NCBI GenBank assembly: GCA_041601535.1 | Contig: JBFIHZ010000041.1 | Span: forward strand, 1-18,229 | Length of the DNA: 18,229 bases | Direction of reading: 5' to 3' | Source of the DNA: JBFIHZ01 sp041601535 | Lineage (GTDB): Bacteria > Pseudomonadota > Gammaproteobacteria > Xanthomonadales > SZUA-36 | In this document: positions 7,854 to 13,930 of the stretch, one piece after another | Numbering within the stretch: the first letter of the stretch is position 1 | How the letters are laid out: each line of letters opens with the position of its first letter | Program-made: the position numbers and the translations under genes | The notes under the pieces: model-generated | Told to the model about the DNA's origin: nothing | The model's input: only the letters and a program-made list of their open reading frames with translations | Database searches by the model: none

Positions 7854-8549
7854 ATGTCACAACAAGCGCTCGCTGCCACAACAGCTGCAATACCGGACGG
7901 TAACCGCGGCGTAGTTGCCGATCTGGCTGGCGACAAGCAGGCCTTCCATGTGCCCTGGGGCAAGGCGATGATGTGGATTTTCCTGCTCAGTGACACGTTT
8001 ATTTTTTCCTGTTTCCTGATCAGCTACATGACGGTACGCATCTCGACCACGGTGCCCTGGCCGCTGCCCAGCGAGGTGTTTGCGCTGTCGTTTGGCGGTG
8101 ATCCCATACCGCTGATCCTGATTGCCATCATGACGTTTGTGTTGATCACCTCCAGCGGCACCATGGCGCTGGCGGTGAATTTCGGCTACCGCAAAAACAA
8201 AAAAATGACGGTGCTGCTGATGGCCGCCACTGCGTTTCTGGGCGCGACATTCGTCGGCATGCAGGCGTTTGAATGGACCAAGCTGATTGTGGATGAAGGC
8301 GTGCGTCCGTGGGGAAATCCGATGGGGGCGGCGCAGTTTGGGGCGTCGTTCTTCATGATTACCGGCTTTCACGGCATGCATGTGTCCGCCGGGGTGATAT
8401 ACCTCAGCGTGGTGGCCTGGCGGGTGGGTTCCGGTTACTACGACCGCAAAAAAGGCGGTAATTACGAGACCGTGGAAATCGCCGGATTGTACTGGCATTT
8501 CGTCGACCTGGTCTGGGTATTTATCTTCGCTTTTTTCTACCTGTGGTAA
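7854..8549 (+). CDS. coxC: Cytochrome c oxidase subunit III, second copy
   Basis: This 231-residue membrane protein has about five helices and the typical subunit III features. These are an N-terminal WGKAMMWIFLLSDTFIFSCF helix, the WTKLI segment before a periplasmic loop, GASFFMITGFHGMHVSAGVIYL with the conserved F-H-x-x-H pair, and a last helix VEIAGLYWHFVDLVWVFIFAFFYLW. Subunit III binds subunit I and keeps its D-channel proton uptake functional. AGGGA at 7843-7847 precedes the ATG by 6 nt. It lies 24 bp after the first subunit III-like gene and 41 bp before the subunit IV-like gene, in one apparent transcript. It is the better match of the two to classical bacterial subunit III. Confidence 0.9.
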   Translation: MSQQALAATTAAIPDGNRGVVADLAGDKQAFHVPWGKAMMWIFLLSDTFIFSCFLISYMTVRISTTVPWPLPSEVFALSFGGDPIPLILIAIMTFVLITSSGTMALAVNFGYRKNKKMTVLLMAATAFLGATFVGMQAFEWTKLIVDEGVRPWGNPMGAAQFGASFFMITGFHGMHVSAGVIYLSVVAWRVGSGYYDRKKGGNYETVEIAGLYWHFVDLVWVFIFAFFYLW

Positions 8550-8590
8550 CGACGCCGGACAGCATAAAGACACCATAAGGAGTGAGTGAC

Positions 8591-8938
8591 ATGGCAACAG
8601 CAGAAGGCCACCAGGAACATCCCCTCAGTATCTATTTCTGGGTATGGGGGCTGCTTTTCGTGCTCAGTGGTTTTTCCTACGCGGTGGATTATTACCAGCT
8701 AGAGGGTATGCTGCGCTGGACGCTGATCCTGCTGTTCATGTTTCTCAAGGCCGGCTTTATCGTTGCTGTTTTCATGCACATGGCCTGGGAACGGCTGGCG
8801 CTGATATATGCCATCCTGGTGCCGCCGCTGTGCCTGCTTGTATTTATTGCGCTGATGGCCATTGAAGGCGATTACACCTTCCTGTCGCGGCTGGTGGCAT
8901 TTGGCCCGGCGGCGGAGATCATTTCACCGCACCACTGA
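8591..8938 (+). CDS. Cytochrome c oxidase subunit IV-like small membrane protein
   Basis: The 115-residue product has three predicted membrane helices (about 12-30, 42-65, 68-93) and the LLFMFLKAGFIVAVFMHMAWE segment. This segment is characteristic of the small prokaryotic subunit IV family found at the 3' end of caa3 and related oxidase operons, where it aids assembly or stability. The ATG at 8591 is preceded by AAGGAG at 8577-8582; a GTG nine bases upstream overlaps that site and is less likely. It ends the oxidase operon. Its stop codon lies inside a perfect hairpin. Confidence 0.85.
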   Translation: MATAEGHQEHPLSIYFWVWGLLFVLSGFSYAVDYYQLEGMLRWTLILLFMFLKAGFIVAVFMHMAWERLALIYAILVPPLCLLVFIALMAIEGDYTFLSRLVAFGPAAEIISPHH

Positions 8939-8951
8939 GCCGTCAGTGGTG
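8930..8951 (+). other. Perfect 9-bp hairpin spanning the last oxidase stop codon
   Basis: CACCACTGA (8930-8938) is the exact reverse complement of TCAGTGGTG (8943-8951), with a 4-nt loop. The TGA that closes the arm is the stop codon of the subunit IV-like gene. It is followed 4 nt later by a second, GC-only palindrome. It probably protects the 3' end of the oxidase mRNA or helps termination. Confidence 0.55.
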
Positions 8952-8955
8952 ATAG

Positions 8956-8976
8956 CGCCCGCGGCCGCGGGCGTTT
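8956..8976 (+). terminator. Probable intrinsic terminator of the oxidase operon
   Basis: An 18-bp perfect palindrome, CGCCCGCGG followed by CCGCGGGCG (8956-8973), can fold as a 7-bp GC stem with a GGCC loop. It is followed by TTT. The T-run is short, so termination strength is uncertain. Its position just after the operon and directly after another hairpin fits a terminator. Confidence 0.55.
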
Positions 8977-9098
8977 CGCCGCATCTACGAATCTGTTCGT
9001 CTGAATCAGGCTGTCGCTTGAGCGGACTGCTGCCACACTGATGACATGCAGTGCTCCTGGTGGTCAGGGGCCGCTAAACATGTCTGCGGGAGGGCGCA

Positions 9099-10562
9099 AT
9101 GAAGTTTCTGATCAGCCTGATTGTTGGTTTTCTGGTTGTCTCCGCTGCGGTGGCGGAACAAACCTTGCCGCTGAAGTCGGTTAACCAGGCCAACAAGATC
9201 ATAGATGCCGCGTTGGCAGCGCACGGTGGTGCCGAGCGGCTGTCGGCTTTGCAATCCATGGTGCAGGAAACCCACTATGTCACCCATGCAACCAATCAGA
9301 GTCTCCGGCCGGAACCGCCCTGGGACCAGGCAGAGCAGATTAACTTCAGCGCGCTGGATACGGAAAACGGCGTGTTCGTAAACCGCGTCAGTGGCGACGG
9401 TGGTGGTTTTGAGTTCAACGTGGGTACCGTGATCAGCAGCGACGAGGCCTGGCAACTGGACTACCGGGCGGGCACTGCCGCACCGATTGCCGAACCCGAC
9501 TTCAATGCCGCTGCCGGCCCCATGATTCGGGTAACCCCCGCCTTGCTGATGAAGCAATTGCAGGCACGGCGCCAGTACTCCCACTGGCTGGGTGTGACGG
9601 ACTACCAGGGCAGGCCGCATGACGTGGTTACCCTGGTGATGGAGACGGGTCCGGGGCTGAGCCTGTATTTTGATCAGCAAAGCCATATGCTGACGCGCAT
9701 GGAGCGGGTCTTGCCGCCGTTTGGGCAGGTGGAATACCGTTTTGAAGATTATGTTGAGCTGGACGGCATTCCGGTCAATCGCAGCTTTTATCTGCTGCTC
9801 AATGGTGAGCCCAATCTGGATGGAACCAACACCGAAACCCGCTTGAATGCCGCGGTGGCTGAATATGCCCAACGCGATTCCTCGCTGCAACAGGTTGCCG
9901 CTGTGGTGCCGGACGAGTTCAAGCTGCAGGAACTGGCACAAGGTGTATTCCTGGTGGGTGGCACTGCCGCTTACGGCCTGTTCGTGGAAATGCCGGATCA
10001 TCTGGTTGCCATTGGCGGAACCCAGGGTGCCGCGCAACGGCTGGCCGAGGTGCGCAAGCACATTCCGGACAAGCCGCTGCGCTACGGTGTGCTGACGCAT
10101 CATCACAGCGATCACATCCTGGCCGCAGCCGATTACGCGGCGGAAGGTGCAAGCATTATTACCTTCAAAGAAAATGAAAAGGTGGTGCGCGCTGCGGCTG
10201 GTGATGGTGATGTGGCGGCGCAAGCCCGGCTGGAGTTCGTCAACCAGCGCATGACCCTGGGCGAGGGCGGGCGCACCGTTGAGCTGATCGATATAGGTCC
10301 TACTCCGCATGCCGAACATTTCCTGCTGGTGTGGCTGCCGCAGGAAAAAATCATTTTCGAAGCAGATCATTTTCCGCAACCGGCCACTGGCCCGATACCA
10401 CCGGGTGTTGCCGGTACCCGCGCGTTGGCAGCAGCCATTGAACGCCTCGAACTGGATTTTGCAACCATTGTTGGTGCGCACAGCCCCAGGCTGGGCAGCC
10501 GCGCCGATTTGCAGGCGGCAGTCGAAGCTTCTCCGGCAAAAAGTGCTGCCGGCGCTCGCTGA
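9099..10562 (+). CDS. Exported metallo-beta-lactamase-fold hydrolase
   Basis: The 487-residue product has a signal peptide (residues 1-19, cleavage near AVA-EQ). An N-terminal domain of about 250 residues is rich in alternating strands and resembles outer-membrane-lipoprotein-like beta sheets. A C-terminal metallo-beta-lactamase domain starts at about 275. Metal ligands are in place: H334, H336, D338 and H339 in THHHSDH, a His in PHAEH (404 or 407), D423 in FEADHF and H461 in GAHSPR. It is therefore probably an active dinuclear Zn hydrolase in the periplasm. The substrate is not evident; the domain resembles the MBL-fold group with cyclase, hydrolase or quinoprotein-relay-like members. GGGAGGG at 9089-9095 supports the ATG. 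It lies downstream of the oxidase terminator and is probably transcribed alone. Confidence 0.83.
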   Translation: MKFLISLIVGFLVVSAAVAEQTLPLKSVNQANKIIDAALAAHGGAERLSALQSMVQETHYVTHATNQSLRPEPPWDQAEQINFSALDTENGVFVNRVSGDGGGFEFNVGTVISSDEAWQLDYRAGTAAPIAEPDFNAAAGPMIRVTPALLMKQLQARRQYSHWLGVTDYQGRPHDVVTLVMETGPGLSLYFDQQSHMLTRMERVLPPFGQVEYRFEDYVELDGIPVNRSFYLLLNGEPNLDGTNTETRLNAAVAEYAQRDSSLQQVAAVVPDEFKLQELAQGVFLVGGTAAYGLFVEMPDHLVAIGGTQGAAQRLAEVRKHIPDKPLRYGVLTHHHSDHILAAADYAAEGASIITFKENEKVVRAAAGDGDVAAQARLEFVNQRMTLGEGGRTVELIDIGPTPHAEHFLLVWLPQEKIIFEADHFPQPATGPIPPGVAGTRALAAAIERLELDFATIVGAHSPRLGSRADLQAAVEASPAKSAAGAR

Positions 10563-10581
10563 GGGCCAGCCACGGTTAATC

Positions 10582-10604
10582 AAGCCGGGCGGGCGCGGGC
10601 TTTT
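10582..10604 (+). terminator. Weak candidate terminator after the MBL-fold gene
   Basis: AAGCC (10582-10586) can pair with GGCTT (10598-10602) around a GC-rich loop, ending in TTTT at 10601-10604. The stem is short, so this is tentative. Confidence 0.3.
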
Positions 10605-10610
10605 GCTGGA

Positions 10611-10634
10611 GTGGTGATGAGGTATCATCACCAC
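10611..10634. repeat. Perfect 10-bp inverted repeat upstream of the UDG-family gene
   Basis: GTGGTGATGA (10611-10620) and TCATCACCAC (10625-10634) are exact reverse complements separated by GGTA. No T-run follows, so it is not a standard terminator. The centre contains TATCAT (10623-10628), a 5-of-6 match to a -10 hexamer, so the palindrome could be an operator over a promoter for the gene at 10658. No good -35 was found. That gene also lacks an obvious Shine-Dalgarno, so the hairpin may matter in the RNA instead. Confidence 0.5.
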
Positions 10635-10657
10635 TTCCCGGTCAACAGCTTGCCACC

Positions 10658-11251
10658 ATGTCTCAGCTTGCAGGGCTGCTTGAGCAAATTCGTGCCTGCA
10701 CATTATGTGCCGATGCCTTGCCATTGGGTCCGCGCCCGGTGGTGCAGGCAGGACGGCGCGCACGCATACTGATTGCATCCCAGGCACCAGGCCGGAAAGT
10801 TCACGCATCGGGTATTCCGTTTGATGATGCCAGCGGGCAGCGTTTGCGCCAGTGGCTGGGTATCAGCCGCGAGGATTTTTACTGTCCCGAGCGTGTGGCC
10901 ATAGTGCCGATGGGGTTCTGTTACCCTGGCCGGGGCAGCAGCGGCGACCTGCCGCCGCGCCCGGAATGCGCGCCGGCCTGGCGGGAACAGCTTATGCAGC
11001 AGTTACCGCACATACAGCTCACGCTGGTGATTGGCCAGTACGCGCATCATTATTATTATGGCGCCGGCCGCCCATTGACCCGTCGCATCAGGGACGGTCA
11101 GGACGGCTGGCCTGAGACCGTGTTACTGCCACATCCCAGCCCGCGCAATAACCTGTGGTTGAAAAAAAACCCCTGGTTTGAAAGTGAACGGGTGCCGCTA
11201 TTGCAGCAACGGGTGGCCGAGGTTCTGGCAGACTCAGCGGAAGTGCAGTAA
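10658..11251 (+). CDS. Uracil-DNA glycosylase superfamily protein with likely Fe-S cluster
   Basis: The 197-residue protein has the uracil-DNA glycosylase fold signature. Motif 1 is a variant, IASQAPGRKVHASGIPFDDASG, the core strand is LTLVIGQYAHHYY, and the C-terminal motif is LPHPSPRNN. C14 and C17 (RACTLC), C88 (GFCYPG) and C104 (RPEC) match in order and spacing the four cluster cysteines of family 4 glycosylases. Motif 1 lacks the usual acidic E-D pair of family 4 (GExPGxxED), so uracil excision by the standard mechanism is uncertain. It may act on another lesion or be a divergent relative. No strong ribosome binding site precedes the ATG; no in-frame alternative upstream is better. The VOC gene follows after 29 bp. 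Confidence 0.8.
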   Translation: MSQLAGLLEQIRACTLCADALPLGPRPVVQAGRRARILIASQAPGRKVHASGIPFDDASGQRLRQWLGISREDFYCPERVAIVPMGFCYPGRGSSGDLPPRPECAPAWREQLMQQLPHIQLTLVIGQYAHHYYYGAGRPLTRRIRDGQDGWPETVLLPHPSPRNNLWLKKNPWFESERVPLLQQRVAEVLADSAEVQ

Positions 11252-11280
11252 ACACCCCCCGGTAAAAAGGTCAGAGAACA

Positions 11281-11697
11281 ATGCAACAGGAAATAGCGCA
11301 GATGTGCCTGGTGGTCGCCGATTACGATGAGGCGATCCGGTTTTACGTGGACCGGCTGGGTTTCGAACTGATCGAAGACCGCTACATACCGGAACAGGAC
11401 AAGCGCTGGGTGCTGGTGGCGCCGGCAGGCAGCAGCGGCTGCCGCCTGCTGCTGGCGCAAGCTGCCGATGAGGATCAACTCGCCCGCGTGGGTGACCAGA
11501 CCGGCGGCCGGGTTTTCCTGTTTCTGTATACCGATGATTTCTGGCGTGATTACCACCTGTACCGCCAGCGCGGGATTGAGTTCGTCCGCGGCCCGACGGA
11601 AGCCGAATACGGCATCGTGGCAGTATTCCGCGATCTGTATGGCAACCTCTGGGATCTGCTCCAGCCTGGCGGCGGGGCAGCCAGTGACGGTGACTGA
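11281..11697 (+). CDS. VOC (glyoxalase/extradiol dioxygenase) superfamily protein
   Basis: The 138-residue product has two beta-alpha-beta-beta-beta units typical of the vicinal oxygen chelate fold. The opening MCLVVADYDEAIRFYVDRLGFELIED is the classic first module, and GIEFVRGPTEAEYGIVAVFRDLYGNLWDLLQP is the second. The PTEAEYG...F.D..GN.WDLLQ ending resembles bacterial glyoxalase-like proteins used as general VOC members. Metal ligands cannot be assigned with certainty, though a Glu and His/Gln positions in each module are plausible. The substrate is unknown. It sits 29 bp after the UDG-family gene on the same strand and may share its transcript. Confidence 0.82.
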   Translation: MQQEIAQMCLVVADYDEAIRFYVDRLGFELIEDRYIPEQDKRWVLVAPAGSSGCRLLLAQAADEDQLARVGDQTGGRVFLFLYTDDFWRDYHLYRQRGIEFVRGPTEAEYGIVAVFRDLYGNLWDLLQPGGGAASDGD

Positions 11698-11777
11698 CGC
11701 GCTTGCCGCGGAGGTGATATCCGTCACACAAAGTGCGGTAGTGCAGGTGGTATCCTAAACCCAGCTTTACAGTTTCC

Positions 11778-11782
11778 GGAGA
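11778..11782 (+). promoter_or_regulatory. Shine-Dalgarno supporting a GTG start
   Basis: GGAGA lies 5 nt before the GTG at 11788 and is the best ribosome binding site for the channel-like gene. No ATG start is available nearby that would keep the first membrane helix. Confidence 0.6.
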
Positions 11783-11787
11783 TTGCT

Positions 11788-12228
11788 GTGTCCCAGATCC
11801 TGGCCGTGTCTGCCATCAACTGCCTGGTGGTTGCCCTGGCGGTGGCGATTCACTACGAAATGCTGCTGCGCCTGAGCAATCTGCTGCCGCGCCTGAACTG
11901 GCCGCACCGCAGCCGTATCGTGGCGGGCGTGATCGGCGCCTTGACGGCGCATGCGGTTGAAATCTGGGTATTTGCCATTGCCTATTACTATATGCACCGG
12001 GCCGATGGCTGGGGTGAGCTGAGTGGGAATTTCGATGGCTCTTTCCTGGACTGCGGGTACTTTTCCTTTACCGTGTACAGCACGCTGGGTTTTGGTGACA
12101 TAGAACCCAGCGGACACCTGCGCTACCTGACAGGCATTGAGTCGGTGACCGGCCTGGTGCTGGTTACCTGGACTGCTTCCTTCCTGTTTCTTGAAATGCA
12201 GCGTTACTGGAACAACCGCTCTTCCTGA
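11788..12228 (+). CDS. Small potassium-channel-like membrane protein
   Basis: The 146-residue protein has membrane helices at about 3-24, 44-68 and 112-136. Between the second and third lies a pore-loop-like region, DCGYFSFTVYSTLGFGDIEPSG (residues 88-109), whose T99-L-G-F-G-D104 matches the K+ selectivity filter (TVGYGD type, with L and F substitutions that occur in ion-channel-2 family members). The order helix, pore loop, inner helix is that of two-TM potassium channels, with one additional N-terminal helix and no cytoplasmic gating domain. It would form a tetramer in the inner membrane if it is a true channel. The start is GTG, supported by GGAGA. It converges with the minus-strand oxygenase gene, with 56 bp between. 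Confidence 0.75.
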   Translation: MSQILAVSAINCLVVALAVAIHYEMLLRLSNLLPRLNWPHRSRIVAGVIGALTAHAVEIWVFAIAYYYMHRADGWGELSGNFDGSFLDCGYFSFTVYSTLGFGDIEPSGHLRYLTGIESVTGLVLVTWTASFLFLEMQRYWNNRSS

Positions 12229-12284
12229 ACCGCGGCAATCGTTGTGATGGAATTTGACGATCGCGATTCAGTCCGACGGTGAGG

Positions 12285-13049
12285 CTAAGCCGTTGAATGG
12301 GCGCCCCTTGGGGGCAGGTCAATGCAGTCCTGTGGCCGCATGGTCAATACACGGGGCTCATCGCGCCAGGCAGCCCAGCTGACAATCACCAGCCGTGTGC
12401 CGCTTTTTACCGGCAGGGCCTGGTGGGCATAACGCCCGTCCGAGGGAAAAAACACCAGGTCGCCGGCGCGCGGACGGTAGGTGTAATTGAACTGGCGGAA
12501 GTTCAGCTCGCCTCCTTCAAATTCGTCATTGAGATAAAGCAACAGGCTGACATCGCGGTCAATCACTTTCTGCCACATGCCCTCAGCAGGTGAAAAGTGT
12601 TCACTGTCGGCGTGTGGGCCATACAGGCCACCGGGCTCGTAATACAGCACCTGGGGATTCTCAAACCAGGCCAGCTGCCGCCCCATGGCGGCGGGTATGT
12701 TGCGGGTGAAGGCACGTTCACAGGCCGCGCGGATGGCGCCGGACAGTTCACCCTGTTCCACCTTGTCGGTTACCCGCCCGCTGATGTGCTGCTTGGATAA
12801 CCTGGAAGGCTGCGATGCGTCGATATTGTGCACGCCCAGCGGATTGCGCGGCTGTTCTGCCAGCTGCTGCACCCATTGCCGGCATTGCTGCGCATCAAGG
12901 AAGTCGTGCACGATATGCATGCCATAAGGTGGCTGGCGGGGCTCCGACATACTGCCGCAGCAATTCTTGAACCGCTTGCCGCTGCCGCAGAAGCAGGCTT
13001 CCGTGCGCAAGGGTCGAAACAGTGGGCGTTTGAATGCGGCTGCTTCCAT
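12285..13049 (-). CDS. SEC-C motif plus 2OG-Fe(II) oxygenase (prolyl-4-hydroxylase-like)
   Basis: This 254-residue protein joins two modules. An N-terminal SEC-C zinc motif covers residues 19-31, with C19, C21, C30 and C31 in C-x-C-G-S-G-x4-K-x-C-C-G. A 2-oxoglutarate/Fe(II) dioxygenase of the prolyl 4-hydroxylase alpha-subunit type follows (about 42-228). The iron ligands H146 and D148 (GPHADSE) and H209 (YAHQALPV) are present, as is R219 (SGTR) for 2-oxoglutarate. Surrounding family signatures are VLYYEPGGLYGPHAD, LLLYLNDEFEGGELNF, PRAGDLVFFPSD and RLVIVSWA. It is likely an active hydroxylase on a protein substrate, since SEC-C zinc knuckles often mediate binding to other proteins; the target is unknown. 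GGAG precedes the ATG by 6 nt. It lies downstream of the peroxiredoxin gene but beyond its terminator. Confidence 0.87.
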   Translation of the reverse strand: MEAAAFKRPLFRPLRTEACFCGSGKRFKNCCGSMSEPRQPPYGMHIVHDFLDAQQCRQWVQQLAEQPRNPLGVHNIDASQPSRLSKQHISGRVTDKVEQGELSGAIRAACERAFTRNIPAAMGRQLAWFENPQVLYYEPGGLYGPHADSEHFSPAEGMWQKVIDRDVSLLLYLNDEFEGGELNFRQFNYTYRPRAGDLVFFPSDGRYAHQALPVKSGTRLVIVSWAAWRDEPRVLTMRPQDCIDLPPRGAHSTA

Positions 13050-13097
13050 GGCTAACTCCAGCTGGGGAACCGAAGCTTAAAACAAAACGATGGCGGC

Positions 13098-13128
13098 AAA
13101 AAGTGCGACGGGTGTCACCACCCGCCGC
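13098..13128 (-). terminator. Intrinsic terminator of the peroxiredoxin gene
   Basis: Reading the minus strand, GCGGCGGGTG and CACCCGTCGC form a 10-bp stem (one G-U pair) around the stable GTGA tetraloop. ACTTTTT follows, corresponding to A's at 13098-13102 on the plus strand. It lies 20 bp after the peroxiredoxin stop and separates it from the oxygenase gene. Confidence 0.85.
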
Positions 13129-13147
13129 AATCTGGAGAATAAACGGA

Positions 13148-13696
13148 TCAGGCTGCTTTCAGATAGTTCAGCATGGTCTGTGCATCGCTGACCTCAAACG
13201 GGTCATCCGGGCAGTTGTCGGTTTTGCCGGCCTCGGCAAAAACCTGCTGGATTTCACCATCATCGACCAGCATGGAATAGCGCCAGGAACGGGCGCCGAA
13301 GCCGAGGTTGTCCTTGGCCACCAGCATGCCCATCAAACGGGTGAACTGGCCACTGCCATCGGGCAGCAGTTTTACTTTCTCAACACCCTGCTGACGGCCC
13401 CACTGGAACATGGTGAACGCATCATTGACACTCAGGCAGTAAATCTCATCGATACCCAGTGCCTTGAATTCGTCGTAAGCTGCTTCAAAGCCGGGCAGAT
13501 GGGTGCTGGAACAGGTTGGAGTGAACGCGCCAGGCAGGGCGAAAACCACCACACGTTTGCCGGCGAAAATGTCTTTGCTGCTGACATCCTGCCAGCGGAA
13601 AGGGTTGGGACCTTCGACGCTTTCATCACGCACACGGGTTTTGAAAACCACGTCAGGTACGCGTACGGCAGGTGTTTGTTTTACAGTCGTGCTCAT
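13148..13696 (-). CDS. Prx5/AhpE-type peroxiredoxin
   Basis: The 182-residue thiol peroxidase reduces H2O2 and organic peroxides. The conserved P-G-A-F-T-P-T-C-S-S-T-H-L-P-G motif gives the peroxidatic Cys62. The downstream segment YDEFKALGIDEIYCLSVND is typical of the Prx5 subgroup, as is RSWRYSMLVDDGEIQQVF. C87 and C162 are extra cysteines; C162 in the DNCPDDPFEVSD ending is a candidate for the resolving role. No glutaredoxin domain is fused. An ATG at 13720 would add eight residues, but AAGGAG (minus strand 13713-13708) lies between the two ATGs, favouring 13696. A plausible sigma-70 promoter is found upstream and a strong terminator downstream, so it is probably monocistronic. Confidence 0.92.
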   Translation of the reverse strand: MSTTVKQTPAVRVPDVVFKTRVRDESVEGPNPFRWQDVSSKDIFAGKRVVVFALPGAFTPTCSSTHLPGFEAAYDEFKALGIDEIYCLSVNDAFTMFQWGRQQGVEKVKLLPDGSGQFTRLMGMLVAKDNLGFGARSWRYSMLVDDGEIQQVFAEAGKTDNCPDDPFEVSDAQTMLNYLKAA

Positions 13697-13707
13697 AAGG
13701 CTAGCTT

Positions 13708-13713
13708 CTCCTT
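13708..13713 (-). promoter_or_regulatory. Shine-Dalgarno deciding the peroxiredoxin start
   Basis: AAGGAG on the minus strand is 11 nt upstream of the ATG at 13696. It lies inside the coding part that the longer ATG start (13720) would use, so the shorter product is preferred. The spacing is slightly long. Confidence 0.6.
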
Positions 13714-13764
13714 GGTTCATGTTTTCGGACGGCGCAGGGCGCGCCGTTGCATTTCAGTGGCCGT

Positions 13765-13793
13765 AGGATAGGGCCTGGTATCTTATTTGTGAA
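13765..13793 (-). promoter_or_regulatory. Candidate sigma-70 promoter for the peroxiredoxin gene
   Basis: On the minus strand TTCACA (-35, 13793-13788) and TATCCT (-10, 13770-13765) are separated by exactly 17 nt, 5 of 6 and 4 of 6 matches to consensus. The upstream AT-rich stretch (13798-13835) carries a TTCAATA direct repeat at 13803-13809 and 13812-13818, possibly an operator or UP-like sequence. This stretch also separates the peroxiredoxin from the divergent phosphatase gene. Confidence 0.45.
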
Positions 13794-13930
13794 ATCGATT
13801 GATTCAATAAGTTCAATAGCTTTTGTGAATTGAGTTGAAATTTCGGGGTGCTGAGCGGGTTGCATCAGCCGCTGCTCAATGGTTGGCAAACTCTGCTACA
13901 TTAGCCGCGACTAACGCTGCAGGAGCTTGC

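Noticed and set aside
9006..10808. 600-codon minus-strand open frame
   Set aside because: It covers the MBL-fold gene in antisense. The plus frame has a signal peptide, a strong ribosome binding site and all metal ligands, while the minus product has no recognisable domain.
13880..13905. Sigma-54-like TGGCA ... TGC before the phosphatase gene
   Set aside because: The GG to GC spacing is 8 nt instead of the required 10.
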